The notes below the pieces were generated by a model. It saw only the letters and a program-made list of their open reading frames with translations, searched no databases and was not told the origin of the DNA. Both the position numbers and the translations under genes were made by a program. Below are positions 1-7,895 of a stretch of 12,052 bases of DNA, piece after piece (positions within the stretch are counted from its first letter, which is position 1; each line of letters opens with the position of its first letter). The stretch is from Beroe ovata (Eukaryota; Ctenophora; Nuda; Beroida; Beroidae), in the NCBI GenBank assembly GCA_946803715.1, contig CAMPET010000217.1, positions 103,966-116,017 on the forward strand, in the 5' to 3' direction.

Positions 1-42
1 TGTGTGTGTGTGTGCGTTTGTGTGTGTGTGTGTGTGTGTGTG
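1..42. repeat. (TG)n microsatellite at the window start
   Basis: TG dinucleotides with gcgttt interruptions run to the first base. Confidence 0.98.
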
Positions 43-383
43 CTCTATCAAGATGAGGTTTAAACACAGAGAAGAAGATAAGCACAAGATTGTGAAGCAG
101 ATAGAAACTCTTTGTCCTGTTCTCAGAGGACATGAAATGTGAAAGACTGCAGTTGTGTGAATGTGCATGTGCTGTTTTAAACCCTTGCTTGACGAAATCA
201 TCATTTTCAGTGTATGCGATAACTGCTGTGAGTTGAATTATGAGATTAGGACAAAATTAAAACAGTCATAAGCATGTCCGAGGATTCATAACTTCAATAA
301 GGTAGTGAGAATTCTCAGAATTTCATATTCATGGGAAGCAAATTCATTACAGTACTATACCATGCACATACTCTATAGTCTCT

Positions 384-404
384 TGTGTGTGTGTGTGTGT
401 GTGT
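384..404. repeat. (TG)n microsatellite
   Basis: About ten TG units. Confidence 0.95.
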
Positions 405-656
405 TTGTGGACAGAGAGAAAATGAGAAATTTTGCCGCATAAATTTCCTTAATTAATGTTGAGTGCTTGATGTCAACATTCTAATAATCAGTATCTACAT
501 AAAATAAGCTTTACGGTGTCAAATGGGTCTCTCATTCATTGTGAATAATATGGTTACTGTGTATGATGCAAACTCATGTGTATCATGGGAATGATATCCA
601 TGGTGACCGATCCCCTGAGGGAAGAAGGGATAATGGACCCTGCATTAACACAATGT

Positions 657-708
657 CTCTCTATTATACGTTGATATACCCTCGGCAAGGGTATATCACC
701 GTAGAGAG
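657..708. repeat. Hairpin-forming inverted repeat
   Basis: Arms 672-682 (tgatataccct) and 688-698 are perfectly complementary around the 5-base loop cggca. Pairing continues after one mismatch for 3 bp, or alternatively through ctctcta (657-663) with tagagag (702-708) across a bulge. Confidence 0.8.
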
Positions 709-1240
709 AGGTCCCTCGCAGTCAACACTCAACACACTCCCCTTCCCAATTTATTAGTACTGACGACATGGTATATGCTGTGCATTCTGTTTTTGTCACC
801 CCGCCATTCCTTTAGTCAAGTATTTGATGACGGAAAGCGCTACGGCACGACGTACACAAGGAACAATTAGCAGTTGTGGAAAAACGCGCGGGCAAAAACT
901 GTTTGGGGTTTTCTTCAGCTTGCCACGACAGCTGATAGTCCACAGAGAGAATATACAAACATACAATGATGATATTTTGCAGCTGTTGAGACAGTTATTC
1001 GGGAGAGAAAAACAGGAAAACCGCCTGTCTTCTCTATTCAGTACAGAGGAAATGCCGTAGCTCTCAGGCTCTATGATGGCTTTTGAATTGAAAACCGGTC
1101 ACCACTTCTCCCCACTTTACCAGCCACTTTACATCAGTCCTATATTACCAAGGAAACTCGTGTTTTACATCATCACACGACTTCTCCCGCTCCCTCTATC
1201 TGTTGTGTGATACACACGAGGTGCGTAGGATAGTGAGATG

Positions 1241-1291
1241 TGGCGGGTTATAATGGCGGGTTATAATGGCGGGTTATAATGGCAGGTTCAA
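1241..1291. repeat. 13-bp tandem repeat tggcgggttataa
   Basis: Three perfect units occupy 1241-1253, 1254-1266 and 1267-1279, followed by a diverged unit (tggcaggttcaa). A further tggcgggttt follows at 1300. Confidence 0.93.
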
Positions 1292-1488
1292 TGCTAATGG
1301 TGGCGGGTTTAGGTGCTGAATGCTAATGGCTGTTTCCGGGTAGTACGGTTTACTGCACCAGTTACGAACATCTTCACAATGCAGTAAGGGAGAGGGGTGT
1401 GTATCGTTATAAACCGTGTGAGTTGGGAGTTGTTGGCCGGAATCCAGATGATAGATAACAAGTAACAACAAGTATCATGTATCATAAC

Positions 1489-1528
1489 ACCACACACACA
1501 CACATACACACACACATGCACACACACG
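1489..1528. repeat. (CA)n microsatellite ending at an N
   Basis: CA units with at and tg interruptions; the unresolved base 1529 follows directly. Confidence 0.95.
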
Positions 1529-1780
1529 NAGCATAATCCAGCCGTCGGTATTACAATAAACAATCGATCCTTACATTCCAGTTAATAAACATTGTCACAT
1601 GTGACTCATGAGCAGGTATACTCATTGACCTATTCGCTATTATAGTAGAGTATAGTACACACTTTCATTGCGAACCTCGACAACTAGCATCATCGAAATA
1701 AAATAAGAATTCTATAGTCAGTGCTAGAAATATAACATAATCATAAATACCGACCCCCCTCCATTATGCTAGCAGTATTA

Positions 1781-1815
1781 TTCTCGTGACATTCACTACT
1801 GAGTGGTCACGAGAA
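1781..1815. repeat. Hairpin-forming inverted repeat
   Basis: ttctcgtgac (1781-1790) pairs with gtcacgagaa (1806-1815), and cact (1794-1797) with agtg (1802-1805), leaving a 3-base bulge and a 4-base loop. Flanking ccccct (about 1754-1759) and aggggg (1815-1820) could extend it. Confidence 0.8.
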
Positions 1816-1890
1816 AGGGGGCTGTTCATTATTAAGAGAGGGTAAAGGGTGGTTTGTCATAAGGGGAAAGAGAGGCTGGTTATAATGGTC

Positions 1891-1895
<5 letters not shown>

Positions 1896-1985
<90 letters not shown>

Positions 1986-2014
1986 CAGAGAGAGACAGAG
2001 AGAGACAGAGAGAG
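1896..2014. repeat. (GA)n microsatellite with C interruptions
   Basis: An almost pure purine tract of 119 bp. The first 70 bp are uninterrupted GA; single C interruptions follow at 1966, 1986, 1996 and 2006, producing a 10-bp higher-order unit agagacagag at the 3' end. Confidence 0.98.
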
Positions 2015-2186
2015 CCGTGGGGTCATGATTTATAACCCCCATCCACATACATACTACATCGATTATAGTAGTAGAGCTATGTGTGTGAGGGGGTGTGAAG
2101 AGTATAATCAGTGAATATTATACAACCCTGAGGGCCGAGGGGTTGTTCTACTCTCAGCTGATGCGTATGTATGTGTGACTATATAA

Positions 2187-2234
2187 TACTGTCTAAGTAC
2201 TGTCTAAGTACTGTCTGAGTAGGTACTGTCTAAG
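2187..2234. repeat. 11-bp tandem repeat tactgtctaag
   Basis: Units at 2187-2197, 2198-2208, 2209-2219 (one substitution) and 2224-2234, the last separated by tagg. Confidence 0.92.
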
Positions 2235-3099
2235 AGGACAATCTGTATTCTTGTGGATGAGAAACAGGAAGTGTCACACTTTTATAGTTATAGAACCAAG
2301 ATTACTCCTCCCTTTTCTGAACACCTATAGTAAACCCGGATACAGGAAGCTTATCCGGAAGGGAATTTAGACGAGGTTTGGATATAAGTTGGTGTTGAAA
2401 GTTTTGCAAATGGGTCGCAACACTTCGTCATAACTTGATATGTCATAATCACAGTTTACAATATCCGTGTCTTATATAACACACAAGACAACGGAATCTA
2501 TTATTGACAAGCAATGTCGGAGTGCAGGAGACATTTCCGAAGAGCTGGTTCATTAACGCAGCCAATTACTCAATTAGCTATCCCCCATCACTCACTATTA
2601 TAGAGATAGCTGCAGTGTGTGTGTGTGCTCAATTCTGAGAAATGTCGCTACATGAGCACGGGCGAGTGTTTGACAGCAGCTACTTTGTATCAGACAAGCA
2701 CTATTGCTCAAACACGTGTACCGAGATTGACGCGTGTCAGGAATTGCCGCGAGCGAGTATCAGCGGAATGTGGAATATGTGAAATGTCATGGACTTGCTT
2801 AATCATATAAACAGCTGGATTAGAGGACGCATATATTGGGAGATAAATAGTGGGCAGTAATTGGGCTGTTGTCAAGGAAACAACAGCTATAACAGTAGGG
2901 TGTGTCAGCGCGCAAATGTGCTAGCATTTACAGGATTCTCAGAAAGCCCTCCTTCTATCGCTTCTCACTTCCACACTCCACACAAGTCTCAATGGCTACC
3001 CACATACTGAAATCGCAGTGGCTTTTTATCCAACATGAAATGTTCACAGCACACCGCTTGATATTGTGATAGCTGTGTACACCATGAAGCATGGTGTGC

Positions 3100-3103
<4 letters not shown>
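2235..3103. other. No gene recognised
   Basis: Includes a short inverted repeat ccggata/tatccgg (2336-2342, 2352-2358). A plus-strand frame of 63 codons at 2619-2810 has no recognisable domain. Confidence 0.6.

Positions 3104-3144
<41 letters not shown>
3104..3144. repeat. (CA)n microsatellite
   Basis: About 18 uninterrupted CA units followed by gcacg. Confidence 0.97.
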
Positions 3145-3268
3145 GCTACAATATGTGCTGAATACACATAGACTCATTAGCGAGATAGTGGAACCCACAA
3201 TGTAGGTGCAACGTGTCACCCTACCAATGATAGTATAGTGTACATGGTACGCATCATACATTACAGTT

Positions 3269-3287
3269 ACACACACACACATACACG
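3269..3287. repeat. Short (AC)n microsatellite
   Basis: About six AC units followed by atacacgcat. Confidence 0.9.
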
Positions 3288-4290
3288 CATACAGTCGAGT
3301 AGACATCGTGTAATGTATAAAGGAGCGCAATGTATAATATGACTGAGATCCCACTGCCCCTTCAAACATTCAACAGTGTATACATGACAAATACATTGTA
3401 TGATGTGCACCCACAGTGTGAAATGTATAAATATACACCTGTCTCTACCAGTTTGCCCAGTTTATAGTCACAGTGTAACGTGTAAAGTTGACATGGCTCT
3501 GTGCAGTGTATACCATGACAACTTTACTCTCTGACTACTGACCTGCTCATAGAGAGAGGAGGTTTACACACACTTGCTCCGAGCAATGAATCCATGTGTG
3601 TGTGTTGAGGAGTGTAATGTCATGGGGAGAAGTTAGTGAGAGGTCACAAGAGGGTGGGGTCCCCTCCTGATGCACTGTGTGCAGAGTTAAACCACCTCAT
3701 GATGATGAGAAAGTTGGAATTCTGCCAATATATGAGCTCTATGTGAGTGTCTGTGTGTGAACTGTATGGCGAACAATGACCTCCTTGTTCCATTCTTGAA
3801 CATTGAACTACCATTGAAAAATTCACAATAGTCCAACAATTATCATTTCCAGCCTGATAATTAGTCGAAATTTTGGAAGGGATATATTATTAACTTCAAC
3901 TACCCAACTTTAGTCGGGTAAGTTAGATTATGTTCAGTCCTCACTTTCCGAGAATAAATAATGACCGACGGTTCTTTTCGGAGTCTAACAGTCAGAAAGA
4001 GACTGCCATATAATAATAAAGTGGATATGACTTGCGTTAAGAAATTAGTTTAGAGGAGAAAATTGAGTGAGTGGAGATGTGTTGAGAGCTAACATAATAA
4101 TGATGTTTTAAATAATACAGTGTTATAGATTTGTTCTATATCATGCAGGACATTTCGGTAATTAATTTCTAATCATAACAGTTTTCAAAGTTGAGTTGGT
4201 AGGAGTCACTTTGCTAACACACATGATCAACAAGTTTAAGACTGGAGGAGGGTTCTCCTATGATAATTTAGAGGAAGAATTTTCAAAGCT
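3288..4290. other. Downstream of the YPEL-like exons, no further exon recognised
   Basis: I read the minus strand for the expected next Yippee segment (a Val completed by one base, a GPAEER-like block, and the second Cys-x2-Cys with GWKYE) and did not find it. Most of the sequence is AT-rich and looks like intron. The phrase agtgtataNcatgaca occurs twice (about 3374 and 3505). Confidence 0.6.
3482..3527. repeat. Inverted repeat, 15-bp stem with one mismatch
   Basis: gtaaagttgacatgg (3482-3496) pairs with ccatgacaactttac (3513-3527) around a 16-base loop. Confidence 0.8.
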
Positions 4291-4296
4291 ACTCAC

Positions 4297-4340
4297 ACTT
4301 CGTTGAAGAGGTAGGCTCGACCTTGGCTCCCATGGAACGA
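4297..4340 (-). CDS. YPEL-like second coding exon
   Basis: Acceptor tcatttcag/TCG; 14 codons SFHGSQGRAYLFNE plus two bases GT, donor GT/gtgagt, which matches the extended donor consensus. The frame is phase 2, so the next exon should begin with one base completing Val. If this donor is not used, translation ends at TGA 4295-4293, directly inside the donor, giving a 68-residue product. Confidence 0.88.
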
Positions 4341-4608
4341 CTGAAATGAAGGATTATGACTGCAGACTGAGTGAGTGACTGGAATCGAACTCTGATAATC
4401 GCGAATATCCGGAAACTTTCACATAACAGCTCTAAACAAATAACCTTACCTTGCTAATGATATCGTCATGAAATGCAAGATGGGCTTGGCAGTGTACACA
4501 ACTGTAACGCTTGTTCAAATCAGGGAGGTAATCTCGGTAAAATTTGCCGTGTGTTGTCCCTTCCCGTTCCCAGCTCCTCTCTCTGTCCGGTATGTCCCTT
4601 CTCCCCAT
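4297..4608 (-). CDS. Yippee-like zinc-binding protein (YPEL1-4 type), first two coding exons, 3' partial
   Basis: Exons 4608-4450 and 4340-4297 (minus strand), separated by a 109-bp GT-AG intron, encode 67 residues of a Yippee-domain protein. Yippee proteins are small (about 120 residues) and carry a Cys-x2-Cys...Cys-x2-Cys zinc site; in vertebrates they localise to nucleus, centrosome or spindle, and their biochemical role is poorly defined. Visible here are DYLPDLNKRYSCVHCQAHL (first zinc pair, Cys37 and Cys40 counted from the ATG at 4608), FHDDIISK, then SFHGSQGRAYLFNE after the intron. The SFxGSQGRAYLFN block places it with YPEL1-4 rather than YPEL5. The second zinc pair and C-terminus should be in further exons at lower coordinates, but none is recognisable within 4290-1. 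An in-frame ATG also exists at 4647. Paralog identity within YPEL1-4 cannot be assigned. Confidence 0.9.
4450..4608 (-). CDS. YPEL-like first coding exon
   Basis: ATG at 4608 in the context gggATGG, 53 codons, donor AGCAAG/gtaagg. The first 22 residues (MGRRDIPDRERSWEREG onward) are charged and longer than the short N-terminus I expect for YPEL1-4; homology becomes clear from FYRDYLPDLNKRYSC. The frame stays open upstream to 4842, but that part is AT-rich and encodes hydrophobic intron-like sequence, so I treat it as 5' UTR or intron. A possible acceptor is tgttctag just above 4669; if used, an in-frame ATG at 4647 would add 13 residues. Confidence 0.85.
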
Positions 4609-5039
4609 CCCGAGTATTCGTTGAGCGGATTCTATCAGCCACAACATATTTGCATCAGAAAGTCCTAGAACAATCTTTTGCTTCATCATCGACAAGAGTA
4701 TAAAAACATACAAGATGAGGTAAGATGTAATCCAGAAAAAGTAGATATCAAACGCCATTTTCATGACTCGTTGTGAATATATTTGCAACGTAATGGCAGC
4801 TTCAAATATTCTGAAGAAGAATTTGTCGAGAATTGCAAACAAATGATCAGGATCTCACACATAACACAACCTACAACAGAAAGGAATCGTAATGATTTAC
4901 AAAGAGTATCTCGCATTCGCTATCACATGTTCCAGCATATAAACAGTTATCCAACGCGATTTATTGTCCTATCTTTCAGAAAAACGAGTATAGCACTTGC
5001 GCAGTTGCGCGGCGTGCGCGGCGATGCTTTATCAGGCAA

Positions 5040-5084
5040 CTTTTTATAGAAGTGCTTTTTATAGAAGTTTCTCTTTTTATAGAA
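5040..5084. repeat. Short tandem repeat ctttttatagaa
   Basis: Three copies at 5040-5053, 5055-5068 and 5073-5084 with period about 15-18 bp, immediately after a CpG-rich patch and before copy A of the diverged direct repeat. Confidence 0.8.
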
Positions 5085-5093
5085 TTTTTTGGC

Positions 5094-5582
5094 TGTCGAT
5101 GATAGCCCCTGTCGGAAATTTCATTGTGCGCGCGTCGCAAATTATTCTCAGACTGGCGCTCGCCGCTTCGCGGCTCGCGTCAGCTGGGCCTAGCATCGCC
5201 AGGCAAGACATTTTTAGATACAGAATAAAATTGAAAAATATTTGATAAATTTTTGGATCTTTTAATCCATTTGATTTCTTTTCCAATTGATTATCTGCAG
5301 GCATGGGCAGTGAATCTAGCGTGACGCGCAAGCAGCTTTAGTGAAACAAATCGAGCGCTATGCGAACTGGCCTTGAAGTTGAACTGCAGGAGCTAAAGCG
5401 CGATATGAAATGTTGATCTCTTTAACCAAAGAGGATTTTTCCCTGCCAGCATTCCAGTTCATCTTTTGCTAATTTGCTCTGCCTATCGATTATAGTCCCT
5501 TTGCCAATCGATGATAGTCCTTAATCTTAGTAAGAGTCTTACGGCTCGCTTCAGAGGGCCTAGTATCGCCTGCGCCAGGCAA
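5094..5582. repeat. Diverged direct repeat: copy A 5094-5205, copy B 5506-5582
   Basis: Both copies start with tcgatgatag and end with cggctcgcNtcag, gggcctagNatcgcc and aggcaa in the same order. Copy B is shorter in the middle. A second tatcgattatagtcc lies at 5484-5498. The repeat is GC-rich against AT-rich surroundings, which suggests a decayed mobile element or another repeated unit. Confidence 0.65.
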
Positions 5583-6262
5583 CTAGAGCTCGGCGCTCTA
5601 TCAATCAAGAAATTAAAGAACGATTTTACTACGATAAGTGAACTTCATAACAATACGTTCTGTGATCAGAATATATGGCCTACAAGAATTAAAATGGTAT
5701 CATACTGTCGACGTTTGATCCCTGCCAATTCTTGTCAATATTGAGTAAGTTTCAAGACAATCTCAACCATTAAGAGGATAGGGATCAAGAGTCGGCAGTT
5801 CTGTTACAATAAAATTTGTACATATTTCACACCGTTTGAGCTGCAACTTGTTATAATTATAAAGAAATCAGTTCAATTATTAGCGTTATATGGTTAACAG
5901 CGGAGCACATAATGTTCGTAGGGTTCAAACTAACTGTGTAAAATTCTTCGATTTTAAGTTAAGCGAGTAAAAAAATAATTTCCATTTCAAGAGGAGTTTA
6001 CACTTAAAGCTGCAGGCAAAACAATAAAAATTTCAAAAGATAATATTCAAAATCACTTATTTTCATGAAATATTTTATTTTACGAAACTTTGTATTTTCG
6101 AATTGACATAAGTATCTATGCACAGGATAAAATAAACATCATTATATCAAAAGTTTAAAATTTAAATCATTTTTACAATAATTATTGTCCAACCCGGGTT
6201 TAAGTCCACCAGAGTCATAAATAAGTTAGCGTCCTGCTTGCACCGGGTTAGGATGGTCCATG

Positions 6263-6263
<1 letters not shown>

Positions 6264-6295
<32 letters not shown>

Positions 6296-6325
6296 TTTGT
6301 GTTTGTGTGTGTTTGTGTGTGTGTG
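6264..6325. repeat. (GT)n microsatellite
   Basis: GT units with tat and ttt interruptions. It lies about 230 bp past the CTDSPL2-like stop, so it may be in the 3' UTR of that gene. Confidence 0.96.
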
Positions 6326-6413
6326 ACGACGCATGCATTCAGGTGAATCTTTTTGTCTCAGCGTTGCACAGTCCTCGCTACTTTCCTCATTGTGTTCAAC
6401 AACACTCGATCAC

Positions 6414-6432
6414 GCACACACACACACACACA
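6414..6432. repeat. Short (CA)n microsatellite
   Basis: About nine CA units, inverted relative to the GT tract 90 bp upstream, so the two could pair in a transcript. Confidence 0.93.
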
Positions 6433-6555
6433 TACATAGATAGTCGTGACACATAATGGATGTAGTGGAAAACCGCATGGATCCTTTACAAAACGTAGTA
6501 ATAAGAATAAATTACTATTTGCATGATTAGTCAGCTGTACGGATATGGCTGGGTA

Positions 6556-6621
6556 TTAATCAGGTGGTAGCAGTTTGTGCAGCTTGAAACGTTGGCGGAT
6601 ATGCGGTCTCACGTCGTCCTC
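6556..6621 (-). CDS. CTDSPL2: CTDSPL2-like terminal exon with stop
   Basis: Acceptor ctattccag/GAG, then 21 codons [20 protein letters not shown] plus D and TAA at 6558-6556. The basic VRPHIRxRFxLHxLLPPD ending is, from memory, nearly identical to the vertebrate CTDSPL2 terminus, which argues that the gene is functional rather than decayed. Confidence 0.92.
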   Translation of the reverse strand, partial: EDDVRPHIRQRFKLHKLLPPD

Positions 6622-7752
6622 CTGGAATAGCAGTTCACATGTTAGCGCAAAAGGAAATGAATCTCAGTTAAAAAACGGGGTTTTCACTATTATCTATAAT
6701 AATTGAATCTATAATAGTTAATTATTAAATCTAATAATTAAATCTAAAATTTCGCCAAGAAATATGAGTCCCTGCAAAAAATTGTCCCATAGAAATGCAG
6801 TGCTATACTGCAGCTTACCAATGAAGCAAGGTGATTGAGAAAAGGGACAAGGTTCATAAGCTCTCGGTCATCCTGATCTTTGAACCAGGACTCTATCGGA
6901 ATTCCGTTAAACAACTGCAATGGGATTTGAGTATACGATCATGAACACAGAGCGTTGTTCGGTGAAGCAGTAAAATACAAAGGTTAACAGGACATGTTTC
7001 GCCTTATAGGCTCATCAGCTGTCAGAACATTTATTTACACCCAAAACAGTTGGTTTTGAATATGATCATGACAAAAAATCGGGGAATAAACACAAAGTAG
7101 TAATCATATACTGTGAGACATGGCAAAGAAAAACATGTCAAAACCATCACCTGGTAAGCGAATGCTTGTGGAGAGTTGTCAATAATGACAGTATGGGATA
7201 GGTCTCGACCCAGGACTTCGAGATCCTTCACATAATTCCCGTGAACCTGGCACGATGGGAAATTCCATGATAGTTAACAAGTAAACAAAAAACGACTCAG
7301 AGAAGAGGGTGGGGCGGAAGATATGTAGTTAGTATTTACCGAATAGTAAACATATGGGATGACAATGGTGGATGGTCAGTCCGTGTCATATAGCTCCCTA
7401 CCTGAACGCAGTGTTCTCTGAATAGTCTGTGTTTCACCAGGGATCTATCTGGATCAAGGAGATTGAGCAGCTTATCTGAAACAGGGTGTTGACACCGCCT
7501 ACATCATTTGATTCATGGAACACATTATTGCAGTATCAATTTTTCAATAGGAGCAGTCATGAAAGATTTGAAGAAATAAATTAGGACGACTGTGAAAGAA
7601 TGAGTTCCCAATTAAACAAGCTATTTCATGGGACGTGATCTATGACTGGTACCTGCGTATACACGCTTGCTGGCGGTGAAGAGAATGACCTCGTACTTCT
7701 GACTGACTATTTGGAGAAATTCCTTGAAATGGGGTCGTATCCTCACATACAC
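6556..7752 (-). CDS. CTDSPL2: CTD small phosphatase-like protein (CTDSPL2 type), C-terminal five exons, 5' partial
   Basis: Five minus-strand exons (7752-7653, 7475-7402, 7246-7151, 6914-6819, 6621-6556) join in frame through GT-AG introns of 177, 155, 236 and 197 bp to give 143 residues and a TAA stop. The family are HAD-superfamily, Mg-dependent phosphatases that remove phosphate from serine, for example in the RNA polymerase II C-terminal repeat or SMADs. Visible hallmarks in order are [21 protein letters not shown] (HAD motif II threonine), [18 protein letters not shown] (motif III lysine), [12 protein letters not shown] (motif IV acidic residues), NGIPIESWF and the tail [18 protein letters not shown]. 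From memory the tail and the NGIPIESWF block fit CTDSPL2 better than CTDSP1/2/L. The exon with the DxDxT nucleophile motif lies further 5' and was not found, so catalysis cannot be judged from this window. The first AATAAA past the stop is at 6079-6074, about 480 bp downstream, so the 3' end is uncertain. Confidence 0.94.
6819..6914 (-). CDS. CTDSPL2: CTDSPL2-like exon D
   Basis: Acceptor ttgcag/TTG, donor TTG/gtaagc, 32 codons, phase 0 at both ends. It starts [19 protein letters not shown] and ends [19 protein letters not shown] followed by an acidic stretch and a helix is characteristic of the C-terminal part of the phosphatase domain. Confidence 0.94.
7151..7246 (-). CDS. CTDSPL2: CTDSPL2-like exon C (motifs III and IV)
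   Basis: Acceptor gtgccag/GTT, donor TACCAG/gtgatg, 32 codons, phase 0 at both ends. It begins [16 protein letters not shown], with the motif III Lys in the YVKDL stretch, and continues to [12 protein letters not shown], the DNSP metal-binding loop. An ATG-started reading of this exon runs on into the intron; the family alignment places the real boundary at AYQ. Confidence 0.95.
7402..7475 (-). CDS. CTDSPL2: CTDSPL2-like exon B
   Basis: The acceptor is ctgtttcag/AT and the donor is TTCAG/gtaggg. After the two bases completing Asp, 24 codons read [20 protein letters not shown] then HCVQ. This matches the conserved RHRLFREHC segment of CTD phosphatases. The exon ends in phase 0. Confidence 0.92.
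7653..7752 (-). CDS. CTDSPL2: CTDSPL2-like exon A (HAD motif II)
   Basis: The acceptor is ttcacag/GTG and the donor is GCAG/gtacca. The exon holds 33 codons plus one base (phase 1), starting [13 protein letters not shown] and ending [11 protein letters not shown]. The split codon G/AT with the next exon restores the Asp of the family's YAD motif. This is the most 5' exon of the gene that I can identify; the immediate upstream sequence is a degenerate repeat rather than a coding exon. Confidence 0.92.
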
Positions 7753-7758
7753 CTGTGA

Positions 7759-7895
7759 ATGGTGTCAAGCTGAGCAGAACAATGGAGTCAAGCTGTACAC
7801 TGAGTGTCAATCTGAACAGGGAGTGGTGTCAATACAAGCTCAGGTTGGGGTTGCGGTGTCAACTGTCAAGTATGATCTTAAATTGGTGTCCACTA
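7759..7895. repeat. Degenerate TGGTGTCAA repeat, about six units
   Basis: Variants of tggtgtcaa recur at about 7760, 7783, 7803, 7824, 7853 and 7885, with spacing of roughly 20-31 bp and related intervening sequence (agctgagcag, agctgtacac, tctgaacagg). The array directly abuts the acceptor of CTDSPL2-like exon A, so the intron end has probably been built from or invaded by the repeat. Confidence 0.55.

Larger units (their letters stand above)
43..1240. other. No gene recognised
   Basis: AT-rich sequence with one TG microsatellite and one hairpin. A 78-codon plus-strand frame at 824-1060 matches no family I recognise, and has no flanking splice or promoter pattern that convinces me. Confidence 0.6.
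4609..6555. other. Intergenic region between the CTDSPL2-like stop and the YPEL-like start
   Basis: It should contain the CTDSPL2-like 3' UTR and the YPEL-like 5' UTR and promoter. A CpG-rich patch at 4998-5034 and the repeat at 5094-5205 stand out from AT-rich sequence and lie 390-600 bp upstream of the YPEL ATG. 5586-6260 is very AT-rich with nothing recognisable except the palindrome aacccgggtt at 6191-6200. Confidence 0.6.

Noticed and set aside
1857-2048. Leu-Ser repeat frame
   Set aside because: Direct translation of the GA microsatellite.
2955-3369. Minus-strand open frames rich in Cys-Val
   Set aside because: They are translations of the CA microsatellites; ETCVECGSEKR near 2990 has a CxxC but is followed by a stop and lacks the Yippee GWKYE context.
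3845-3875. Minus-strand GWK codons as a possible second Yippee zinc exon
   Set aside because: GGCTGGAAATGA reads Gly-Trp-Lys-stop with no Cys pair before it.
4360-4410. gttcgattcc as a tRNA T-loop on the minus strand
   Set aside because: The flanks do not form a T stem, and no D-arm or acceptor stem is present; it lies inside the YPEL intron.
4468-4703. Two plus-strand frames
   Set aside because: Antisense shadows of the YPEL-like exon.
5356-5415. Short plus-strand frame MRTGLEVELQELKRDMKC
   Set aside because: Only 18 codons, with no splice support; the helical look is not enough.
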